In this document: piece after piece, positions 1-5,310 of the stretch
Position numbering within the stretch: the first letter of the stretch is position 1
How the letters are laid out: each line of letters starts with the position of its first letter
Assembly: GCA_905234205.1 (NCBI GenBank)
Contig: CAJOGG010000095.1
Span: 1 to 6,787, forward strand
DNA length: 6,787 nucleotides
Source of the DNA: an uncultured Synergistales bacterium
GTDB lineage: Bacteria > Synergistota > Synergistia > Synergistales > Aminobacteriaceae
Direction: 5' to 3'
Position numbers and translations under genes: made by a program
The notes under the pieces: generated by a model
Databases searched by the model: none
The model's input: the letters and a program-made list of their open reading frames with translations, nothing else
What the model was told of the DNA's origin: nothing

Positions 1-199
1 ACTCGTTCTCAATCTCGCAGCCAACTTTCACAAGGTCTTTAGCTTTATGGCAAATCTTATCGTAAATTTTTCGTGCGCAAGAATTTATGTTGGAGTCTGC
101 ACAATCGTAAAGCGAAATTCCAAGGGTAATAGTGCGAATGTCTAAATGCTGATGATCGATCATATTGACCGTCTGCATTATGTCAGAAATGTTCAACAT
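1..199 (-). CDS. UPF0210 / DUF711 family protein, N-terminal part (runs off the left edge)
   Basis: Reading the minus strand from the ATG at 199 gives 66 residues with no stop before the window edge, starting MLNISDIMQTVNMI and continuing through LDIRTITLGISLYDC and a Lys/Ala-rich helix ending KDLVKVGCEIENE. This matches my memory of the N-terminus of the UPF0210 (DUF711) family, a conserved protein of roughly 450 residues distantly related to pyruvate formate-lyase folds and with no settled biochemical role. The gene starts 12 nt after the stop of the ACT-domain gene, with a purine-rich AAGGGA ribosome site just after that stop. It is therefore the third gene of the minus-strand operon. Adjacency of UPF0210 to a UPF0237 ACT protein is a known conserved pairing, which supports the call. 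The C-terminal bulk is outside the window, so intactness cannot be judged. Confidence 0.85.
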   Translation of the reverse strand, partial: MLNISDIMQTVNMIDHQHLDIRTITLGISLYDCADSNINSCARKIYDKICHKAKDLVKVGCEIENE

Positions 200-211
200 G
201 ATTCTTTTCCC

Positions 212-481
212 TTACACCCTGTGCATAGCGTTGAATATATCGGCGCGTTGAATATGAATTACAAGCTCTTCACTCTCGCCTCGCTGAATCAAGGCGGATT
301 TTATTTCGTCAAAGCTGTGATTAGAAGTTGACGTATCGACTAAAAGAGTCATTGTGAAGATTCCTTCCATGACGGTTTGATTTATATCGAGTATATTCAC
401 GTCCATAGAGGCAAGCAACGAACACACGCTGGCGATAATTCCAACACGGTCTTTAGCTGTTACTGTCATAATAGCTTTCAT
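212..481 (-). CDS. ACT-domain protein, UPF0237 family
   Basis: 89 residues, made of a single ACT domain. It begins MKAIMTVTAKDRVGIIASVC, the beta-strand, D-R-x-G-I-I loop and first helix typical of ligand-binding ACT domains, with N29-I-L-D-I-N-Q and a second beta-alpha-beta unit ending near residue 75. The length is the usual one for UPF0237 proteins, which resemble one half of the GcvR regulator. ACT domains bind small ligands, often amino acids, and the family has been suggested to be regulatory, but the ligand is unknown. The start lies 7 nt beyond the stop of the upstream thioesterase gene. Its likely ribosome site, GGAGG, sits inside the last codons of that gene about 12 nt from the ATG, so translation is probably coupled. 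The next gene is its usual UPF0210 partner. Family confidence is high and functional confidence is low. Confidence 0.9.
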   Translation of the reverse strand: MKAIMTVTAKDRVGIIASVCSLLASMDVNILDINQTVMEGIFTMTLLVDTSTSNHSFDEIKSALIQRGESEELVIHIQRADIFNAMHRV

Positions 482-488
482 GATTCAA

Positions 489-887
489 TTAGCCCTCCAG
501 ATTAATGAACACGAATTTAAATCTGCATAAGTCGAGTCCTTTTTCGTTCACTATGTCGGAATCGATGTAGTAAATCCTTTTTCCGGCCTTACGAACTTTT
601 GACGTACAAATTAATTTTGTCGCGTCCCTTGAGCCTCGTAGATAGTCAACGTGACCATTAACCGTGACTCCGTTTCCGCCTGCGCTGATGAATGCTATCC
701 CGGAAGTATCGTCAGCCATAGTGAATAACACTCCGCCGTAAGGGATTCCATAGGGGTTAAAATGTTCTTCTTCAAGTTCAAGTTCACTGACAGCCACGCC
801 GTCCTCGATCTTCACGAATCTGAACCCGGTCTTGCATTCGATGTCGTCCTTGAGTTTGTTCAGTGCTTCGTAATTAATTTCCGCCAT
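489..887 (-). CDS. PaaI-like hotdog-fold thioesterase with Tyr in place of the HGG histidine
   Basis: 132 residues, a normal length for a single hotdog-fold acyl-CoA thioesterase of the PaaI / 4HBT type. The signature stretch lies at residues 42-66: N44-P-Y-G47, then Y50-G51-G52 where the family normally has H-G-G, then L-F-T-M-A-D59 supplying the acidic residue. The second half (N77-G-H-V-D-Y-L through R99-K-A-G-K and the final F-K-F-V-F strand) is typical of the long beta-strands of this fold. Such enzymes hydrolyse acyl- or aryl-acyl-CoA thioesters in the cytoplasm; the substrate here cannot be told. It is the first gene of the minus-strand operon, with an AAGGAG ribosome site at 898-903 and a promoter at 921-949. 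The His-to-Tyr change may alter activity or simply mark a subfamily. Confidence 0.85.
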   Translation of the reverse strand: MAEINYEALNKLKDDIECKTGFRFVKIEDGVAVSELELEEEHFNPYGIPYGGVLFTMADDTSGIAFISAGGNGVTVNGHVDYLRGSRDATKLICTSKVRKAGKRIYYIDSDIVNEKGLDLCRFKFVFINLEG

Positions 888-897
888 AAATCCTTAA

Positions 898-903
898 CTC
901 CTT
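898..903 (-). promoter_or_regulatory. Ribosome binding site of the thioesterase gene
   Basis: The minus strand reads AAGGAG here, 10 nt upstream of the ATG at 887. This supports that ATG as the start of the operon's first gene. Confidence 0.7.
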
Positions 904-920
904 CATGAAATTTTTCCAGC

Positions 921-949
921 ATTATATATTTTTTGCGTAATGTTGACAA
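921..949 (-). promoter_or_regulatory. Minus-strand sigma-70-type promoter of the thioesterase-ACT-UPF0210 operon
   Basis: On the minus strand the -35 is TTGTCA (949-944), followed by a 17-bp spacer and a perfect -10 TATAAT (926-921). Transcription would start near 914, giving a leader of about 26 nt that contains the ribosome site. The -35 box is shifted by only one base from the plus-strand -35 of the gdhA promoter, so the two promoters share the same DNA and should compete for polymerase. Confidence 0.7.
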
Positions 950-971
950 AATGTGAACTTGCTTGTAAAAT
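943..971 (+). promoter_or_regulatory. gdhA promoter P1 (consensus -35)
   Basis: A perfect -35 TTGACA (943-948), a 17-bp spacer and -10 TAAAAT (966-971, 5 of 6 matches). The start of transcription would be near 978, giving a leader of about 65 nt to the gdhA ATG. The spacer and -10 carry a short dyad, GTGAA (953-957) and TTCAC (971-975), which could be a repressor or activator site. Confidence 0.75.
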
Positions 972-999
972 TCACGCCCGAAATGAATTAGATTATAAT
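971..999 (+). promoter_or_regulatory. Possible second gdhA promoter P2
   Basis: A perfect -10 TATAAT (994-999) lies 17 bp downstream of TTCACG (971-976), which matches the -35 consensus at four of six positions. The -35 overlaps the last base of the P1 -10, so P1 and P2 would be tandem and mutually exclusive. The predicted start is near 1006, leaving a leader of about 39 nt. The region is AT-rich, so a chance -10 is possible. Confidence 0.45.
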
Positions 1000-1031
1000 A
1001 TTGAAAATTTACAGACAATTTTTACGATTTG

Positions 1032-1037
1032 AAGGTG
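1032..1037 (+). promoter_or_regulatory. gdhA ribosome binding site
   Basis: AAGGTG lies 7 nt upstream of the ATG at 1045. It is a good match to the Shine-Dalgarno consensus at normal spacing and fixes the gdhA start. Confidence 0.7.
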
Positions 1038-1044
1038 TTATTTT

Positions 1045-2343
1045 ATGGGAGACAGAATAGTAGACGGAAGAAGACGCTCGGACAATGAACTGCTTGACAC
1101 TGCGTTACGCGATTTCTACGGTGCTGCGGACGAGATGCATTTGAATGAGGGTCTTGTCTCAATGCTTAGTTATCCAGAGAGACGAGTTGATGTCTCCGTG
1201 CCAGTAGAGCTTGAGGACGGAACGGTGAAAGTTTTCAAGGGTTACAGGGTTCAGCATTCCACAGCGTTAGGGCCATCGAAAGGCGGTATACGTTATGCGA
1301 CGGACGTAACAGGCGCAGAGTGTGAAGGTCTTGCAATGTTGATGACATGGAAATGTTCACTAGGTGGCATTCCTTACGGCGGAGGTAAAGGCGGAATTTG
1401 CTGCGATCCAACGAACATGACTCTACGTGAGAAAGAAAGAATGTCAAGAACTTACGGTGCTCGTATTGCTCCTATCATTGGACGCTGGAGTGACGTTCCT
1501 GCCCCTGATATGTACACAGGCGGTCAAGAAATGGTCTGGATCATGGACACGATCTGCAAAATGCTTGGACACTTTGAGCCAGCAATGCTTACCGGTAAGC
1601 CAATAGATTATTGGGGAGCTAGAGGACGTACAGAGGCTACAGGACGCGGTGTTGCTACTTGCGGTTTTGAGCTCATGAAGAAAAAGAATCTTGACCCGAA
1701 GAACTTGAAGGTATCCGTTCATGGTTTTGGTAACGTCGGAAGTTACACAGCGTTATTCTTGAAGCAGGCTGGTGCTACAGTGGTCGCAATCAGTGACACA
1801 ACAGGAACTTACTACAACCCGAAAGGCATCAACATCGAGAAAGCTTTTGAGTACATGGAGAGAGACCCCGGCAAGCGCGGCAGAAAACTAGAGGGCTTTG
1901 AGAAAGAGGGCTGCGAGAAACTCGACGTGAACGAAGCTTTGTTTGTTGATTGCGATATGTTATTCCCATGCGCATTACAGGGCGTTATCAACGAAGCTAC
2001 AGCCTCAAAGGTTAAGGCCAAGTACATTCTTGAAGGCGCAAACGGCCCTACGACTCCAGAGGGCGAAGAAATTTTGGTTGACGCAGGAAAAATCGTTGTC
2101 CCGGACTTCTTAGCAAACGCCGGCGGTGTTATCGGATCATACTTTGAGTGGGCGCAGAACTTACAGGGCTTCCCTTGGACAGAGGACGACTATAACAAGC
2201 GTCTTGTTGCTCTTATGACGGAGAACTTCGGAAAAGTTTGGGAGTATGCACAGGACAAGAAAACCACGATGAGACGTTCAGCCTATATTGCAGCTATCAA
2301 GAGAGTGTCTGATATAGTTGCACTTCGCGGCGTATATCTATAG
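1045..2343 (+). CDS. gdhA: Glutamate dehydrogenase, NAD(P)-dependent, hexameric class
   Basis: 432 residues, the usual length of the roughly 50-kDa-subunit bacterial and archaeal enzyme. It catalyses reversible oxidative deamination of L-glutamate to 2-oxoglutarate and ammonia in the cytoplasm. The N-terminal dimerisation and substrate domain holds G-P-S-K79-G-G-I-R, W-K103, the active-site signature P-Y-G-G-G-K115-G-G and A-P-D155, the expected substrate-binding and catalytic residues. The Rossmann domain follows, with G227-F-G-N-V-G232 and D251 at the end of the second strand. N358-A-G-G-V-I-G-S365 keeps the serine expected for the glutamate side-chain pocket, which argues against a leucine or valine dehydrogenase. 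NAD versus NADP preference cannot be read safely. The gene has its own promoters and a strong terminator, so it is monocistronic. In an amino-acid fermenter it would act mainly in glutamate breakdown; that role is inference. Confidence 0.96.
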   Translation: MGDRIVDGRRRSDNELLDTALRDFYGAADEMHLNEGLVSMLSYPERRVDVSVPVELEDGTVKVFKGYRVQHSTALGPSKGGIRYATDVTGAECEGLAMLMTWKCSLGGIPYGGGKGGICCDPTNMTLREKERMSRTYGARIAPIIGRWSDVPAPDMYTGGQEMVWIMDTICKMLGHFEPAMLTGKPIDYWGARGRTEATGRGVATCGFELMKKKNLDPKNLKVSVHGFGNVGSYTALFLKQAGATVVAISDTTGTYYNPKGINIEKAFEYMERDPGKRGRKLEGFEKEGCEKLDVNEALFVDCDMLFPCALQGVINEATASKVKAKYILEGANGPTTPEGEEILVDAGKIVVPDFLANAGGVIGSYFEWAQNLQGFPWTEDDYNKRLVALMTENFGKVWEYAQDKKTTMRRSAYIAAIKRVSDIVALRGVYL

Positions 2344-2380
2344 AAATTAGCTTTACCGACTAAAATATTTGTTGTGATAG

Positions 2381-2410
2381 GGGGTCTGAAGTTATTCAGG
2401 CTCCTTTTTT
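2381..2410 (+). terminator. Intrinsic terminator after gdhA
   Basis: A 10-bp stem pairs 2381-2390 (GGGGTCTGAA) with 2395-2404 (TTCAGGCTCC), using two G-U pairs, around a 4-nt loop, followed at once by six T (2405-2410). It lies 38 nt after the gdhA stop and insulates the downstream gene. Confidence 0.88.
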
Positions 2411-2422
2411 GTTGTGGCTTAA

Positions 2423-2431
2423 TGTTATACT
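2423..2431 (+). promoter_or_regulatory. Extended -10 promoter of the protease gene
   Basis: TGTTATACT has the TG-N extension plus a TATACT -10 (2426-2431, 5 of 6). There is no convincing -35 at 16-18 bp, since that position is the terminator's T run, but extended -10 promoters often lack one. The predicted start is near 2438, about 30 nt before the ATG. A promoter is needed here because the gdhA terminator lies just upstream. Confidence 0.5.
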
Positions 2432-2453
2432 TTACTGCAATCATGAATAATGG

Positions 2454-2463
2454 AAGGGGGGAG
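2454..2463 (+). promoter_or_regulatory. Strong ribosome binding site of the protease gene
   Basis: AAGGGGGGAG, a purine-rich Shine-Dalgarno region ending 5 nt before the ATG at 2469. It supports that start over the out-of-frame ATG at 2443. Confidence 0.65.
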
Positions 2464-2468
2464 AGAAA

Positions 2469-3887
2469 ATGACACTTGAGGAAGCTTGCGCACTATTAGA
2501 TATTTCACCTGATGAAGATTTAGATATTGATCAGCTAGAGGAAAATTATAATGCCAAAACCGCAAACTTGGCTCCTGGTTCTCGAGAACACAAACGCATT
2601 GACGAAGCATGTGAATACCTTATTGATGTGTATGATGAAATTTATAGCGTTAAAGAAAATGCCAAGAAGACCAACGTATTTCTTATAGCACTCACAATTT
2701 CAATGACCATGATCGCAGCCGCAAGTCTCCTAGGTGTAATGTATTTCATGTATATCAGGCCCCCTGTCAGCAATAATTCACCTGATAAGAATTACGAAAA
2801 GTTATTAAACGAAATAGAAAACCTGAAGAATAAATCTCAAGATCATATCGTCGCAAATAACACTCCAAAATCAGATACAAGAGATTACGCGGATCTAATC
2901 GAAAAAATAATGCCCTCAATAGTATTTATACTGACAAGCAAGGGAACAGGTAGTGGATTTTTTGTGAGTGCTAACGGGGATATTCTAACGAACTATCATG
3001 TAATAAAGAACGCAGAATATATATCAGTAATCACGCAAAGTGGGCAAACTTTTAACGCGCTTGTAAAAGATTTCGATAGCAATAAAGATATGGCACTTCT
3101 AAAAGTAAATACAAATTCCACGTTTCTGAACATTAACAGTTCACTTCCTAAACAGGGCGAAGCGATTGTAGCGGTAGGTAATCCGTCAAGTAAGTATCAT
3201 ATTTATGATAATACCGTTTCTAATGGAATCGTATCAGCAATAAGAGAAGTTGACGATAATTTATGGGTACAGTTCACGGCGTCAGTGTCTCCTGGTTCAA
3301 GCGGTGGAGCACTAATAAATCTTCATGGAAATGTCATAGGAATGGTAACTTGGAAAGATGCGGATATAGCTTCGCAAAATATAAACTTTGCCATCCCTTC
3401 TACAGAGCTTAGAAAATTTCTCAATACTGCCATACACAAAACAGCTAAAGCACTTCCACAATCAAAACCCAAATCCAAAGCTTCCTCCAAAAACTTCAAC
3501 ATTCCTGGAATAAAATTCGTGGGCAAAGACGATGGCTATGAAATGTATCTTGACACAGAAAATATAGATTACGACAGGCAAACGCGAACTGCCTCATTTA
3601 TAACTTTATGGTGGCCCACTGAAAAATCAAAGAAACAAATGCGAGGTAACCCCGATTTTATGATCCCTCCCGGTAAAGACCTGGGGTTATGCTTGCTGTT
3701 GTATACAGTAAATTTTAACGCTAATAAATATGTACACCTTAGAACTATAAATCTCTGCACTGACGGCGAAACTATTGCCAGGGACTATATAAAACCTACT
3801 CGCGAAATAACATGGAGAACTCCCAAAAAGGGCAGCAGGATTCAATTGCTCGTGAATGAAGTAAAGAAACAGTTACGCATCAAATAA
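2469..3887 (+). CDS. Membrane-anchored trypsin-like (HtrA-type) serine protease with J-like N-terminus and Adhesin_E-like C-terminus
   Basis: 472 residues in four parts. Residues 1-60 resemble a J domain (L-E-E-A-C-A-L-L-D-I-S, helix II to about 34, helix III with I-D-E-A-C-E-Y-L) but lack the HPD motif; A-P-G stands in its place. Residues 69-96 form one membrane segment preceded by lysines, predicting a cytoplasmic N-terminus and an outside protease. A short polar, coiled-coil-prone linker (105-140) follows. Residues 141-320 are an S1C protease with the full triad: H177 in T-N-Y-H-V-I, D208 in K-D-M-A-L-L-K, and S278 in P-G-S-S-G-G. There is no PDZ domain. A basic linker (324-341) leads to 345-472, which in layout (Y-L-D-T, conserved Trp, final W-x-x-P-K-K-G-S) resembles the surface-adhesin E domain, a weaker match from memory. 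Base composition is clearly more AT-rich than in the neighbours (hand counts on sample lines about 27-33% GC against 47-53%). The substrate is unknown; a quality-control or surface-processing role is inference. Confidence 0.85.
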   Translation: MTLEEACALLDISPDEDLDIDQLEENYNAKTANLAPGSREHKRIDEACEYLIDVYDEIYSVKENAKKTNVFLIALTISMTMIAAASLLGVMYFMYIRPPVSNNSPDKNYEKLLNEIENLKNKSQDHIVANNTPKSDTRDYADLIEKIMPSIVFILTSKGTGSGFFVSANGDILTNYHVIKNAEYISVITQSGQTFNALVKDFDSNKDMALLKVNTNSTFLNINSSLPKQGEAIVAVGNPSSKYHIYDNTVSNGIVSAIREVDDNLWVQFTASVSPGSSGGALINLHGNVIGMVTWKDADIASQNINFAIPSTELRKFLNTAIHKTAKALPQSKPKSKASSKNFNIPGIKFVGKDDGYEMYLDTENIDYDRQTRTASFITLWWPTEKSKKQMRGNPDFMIPPGKDLGLCLLLYTVNFNANKYVHLRTINLCTDGETIARDYIKPTREITWRTPKKGSRIQLLVNEVKKQLRIK

Positions 3888-3907
3888 TACTCTTAAATAA
3901 ATCCAGA

Positions 3908-3937
3908 TTTATATCAGCTTAGGTAGTATTCTATAAT
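3908..3937 (+). promoter_or_regulatory. Probable murD promoter
   Basis: A perfect -10 TATAAT (3932-3937) lies 18 bp after TTTATA (3908-3913), a four-of-six -35. It sits in the 82-nt gap between the protease gene and murD. No terminator hairpin was found in that gap, so read-through from the protease gene is also possible. Confidence 0.5.
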
Positions 3938-3949
3938 AAGCAGAGTTTT

Positions 3950-3958
3950 AAGGAGGAG
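3950..3958 (+). promoter_or_regulatory. murD ribosome binding site
   Basis: AAGGAGGAG, a near-perfect Shine-Dalgarno. The AGGAGG core ends 13 nt before the ATG at 3970, which is long; the overlapping GGAG register gives 11 nt. No in-frame start lies closer, and the Rossmann strand of MurD begins right at this ATG. Confidence 0.65.
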
Positions 3959-3969
3959 ATTTATTTATC

Positions 3970-5310
3970 ATGAAGCTTGCAGTTATTGGAGCAGGAGTCA
4001 GCGGTCAAGGCTTGGCCCTTCTTGCAAAGAGTCTAGGCGCGGAAGTATTCGTGTCCGAGAAAAAAGCTATCCCCGATGAAATAAAAGCTACGTTTGCTAC
4101 GAATCACATAGAGTTTGAAGAAAATGGAAACACTGAAAAAGTTTTTAGTAACGTTGACGAGGTATTAATCAGTTCTGGAATCCCCCCGCAGTCAGAAATT
4201 CTAATCGAAGCTCAAAAGCGCGGAGTGAAATTGACAGGTGAACTTGATTACGCATTGCCACATATTAAGAGTGATAATCTAATTTGTGTAACTGGTTCTA
4301 ATGGCAAGAGTACTGTAACTTCATTAACTGGTCATATTCTCAATAAGGCCGGGTTAAAAGCAGGAGCAGGCGGAAATCTTGGCACAGCTTCATCAACTTT
4401 CACGCAAGAACATTTTGACGCGGTTGTTTTGGAGTTAAGCAGCTTTCAATTAGCACGCGCCACAAAGAATATGCATTCACGAGTCGCAATAATTACGAAC
4501 TTGGCCCCGGATCATATTGACTGGCACGGAAGCTATGAGAATTACGTTGAGGCTAAATCGCGCGTGTTGACGTTACGAGATCCTGACGGTTGGGGAATTA
4601 TTCAAGACAGAGATTTTGACATGCTCAAGCCTTCGGGGAAAATCATAGTGTTATCTTGGAATGAGAAGCCCGAACATGATACATCAGGAAAAATTTTCAT
4701 GGACGAGTCAGCCGCTTTCTTGACGATTGACGGACAAACTACGAAATTATTTGATTATACTGATACGGATCTAATAGGCTCCCATAATCTTGAAAACGTC
4801 GCTATGAGTTTATGTGCTGTGAAATTGATTGGCGTTGAGATCGAAGGACGAGTCAAAGATTTGTTGTCGGGGTTTAAGCCTTTACCTCATAGATGCGAGA
4901 ACGCAGGAATTATTAACGGCGTGCAATACATTGACGACTCCAAGGGCACAAACGTCGCTGCAACTATTACAGCTATGACTTGTATCAAGGGACGCAAGGT
5001 TATTATCCTAGGTGGCCAAGGTAAAGGAGAAAGTTACGAGCCATTAGCACAAGCCGTTAAGCGTGAATGTGACTGGGCAGTATTAATTGGAGCAGAGGCC
5101 GATAAGATTCAAGCTGCATTAGAAAATTCAGGCTACACAAATTTCAAGAGAGCTTCAACAATGGAGGACGCATTAAATATTTCTCGTGAACTAGCAAAGC
5201 CCGGAATGGTCGTGTTACTCTCGCCTGCGTGCACAAGTTGGGACATGTATAAAAGCTACAAAGCCAGGGGCGAACATTTCTGTAAGATCGTAGATTCATG
5301 GAAATCATAA
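3970..5310 (+). CDS. murD: UDP-N-acetylmuramoylalanine--D-glutamate ligase MurD
   Basis: 446 residues, standard MurD length. This cytoplasmic ATP-dependent ligase adds D-glutamate to UDP-MurNAc-L-Ala in peptidoglycan precursor synthesis. The N-terminal Rossmann-like domain starts V-I-G-A-G-V-S-G-Q-G (residues 5-14). The central ATPase domain has the P-loop G-S-N-G-K113-S-T, L-E-L-S-S-F-Q, N-L-A-P-D-H-I-D-W-H-G and K196 in V-E-A-K-S-R, the position of the carbamylated lysine. The C-terminal domain has P-H307-R-C-E, D-D-S-K325-G-T-N, G-G-Q-G-K352-G and S-P-A-C-T-S423-W-D ending near Y430, where the D-Glu pocket lies. All expected key residues are present, so the enzyme looks functional. The last 13 nt overlap the start of ftsW, the usual neighbour in dcw clusters. 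Upstream, however, is a protease gene rather than mraY or murF. Confidence 0.97.
   Translation: MKLAVIGAGVSGQGLALLAKSLGAEVFVSEKKAIPDEIKATFATNHIEFEENGNTEKVFSNVDEVLISSGIPPQSEILIEAQKRGVKLTGELDYALPHIKSDNLICVTGSNGKSTVTSLTGHILNKAGLKAGAGGNLGTASSTFTQEHFDAVVLELSSFQLARATKNMHSRVAIITNLAPDHIDWHGSYENYVEAKSRVLTLRDPDGWGIIQDRDFDMLKPSGKIIVLSWNEKPEHDTSGKIFMDESAAFLTIDGQTTKLFDYTDTDLIGSHNLENVAMSLCAVKLIGVEIEGRVKDLLSGFKPLPHRCENAGIINGVQYIDDSKGTNVAATITAMTCIKGRKVIILGGQGKGESYEPLAQAVKRECDWAVLIGAEADKIQAALENSGYTNFKRASTMEDALNISRELAKPGMVVLLSPACTSWDMYKSYKARGEHFCKIVDSWKS

Noticed and set aside
146..331. Open frame of 61 codons on the plus strand
   Set aside because: It lies antisense across the well-supported ACT-domain gene and the start of the UPF0210 gene, with no ribosome site or recognisable protein.
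953..975. CRP- or Rex-type site from the GTGAA/TTCAC dyad
   Set aside because: The 13-bp gap between arms does not fit the spacing of either known site type, so it is kept only as an unnamed dyad.
992..1018. Additional minus-strand promoter using the palindromic ATTATAAT
   Set aside because: The only -35-like match (TTGTCT) gives a 15-bp spacer, and a better minus-strand promoter lies nearer the gene.
1235..2027. Three minus-strand open frames inside gdhA
   Set aside because: Shadows of a strongly conserved gene; the translations show no domain and have no start signals.
3888..3969. Intrinsic terminator between the protease gene and murD
   Set aside because: No stem of useful length followed by a T run could be found; only a 4-bp AT hairpin overlaps the -10 region.
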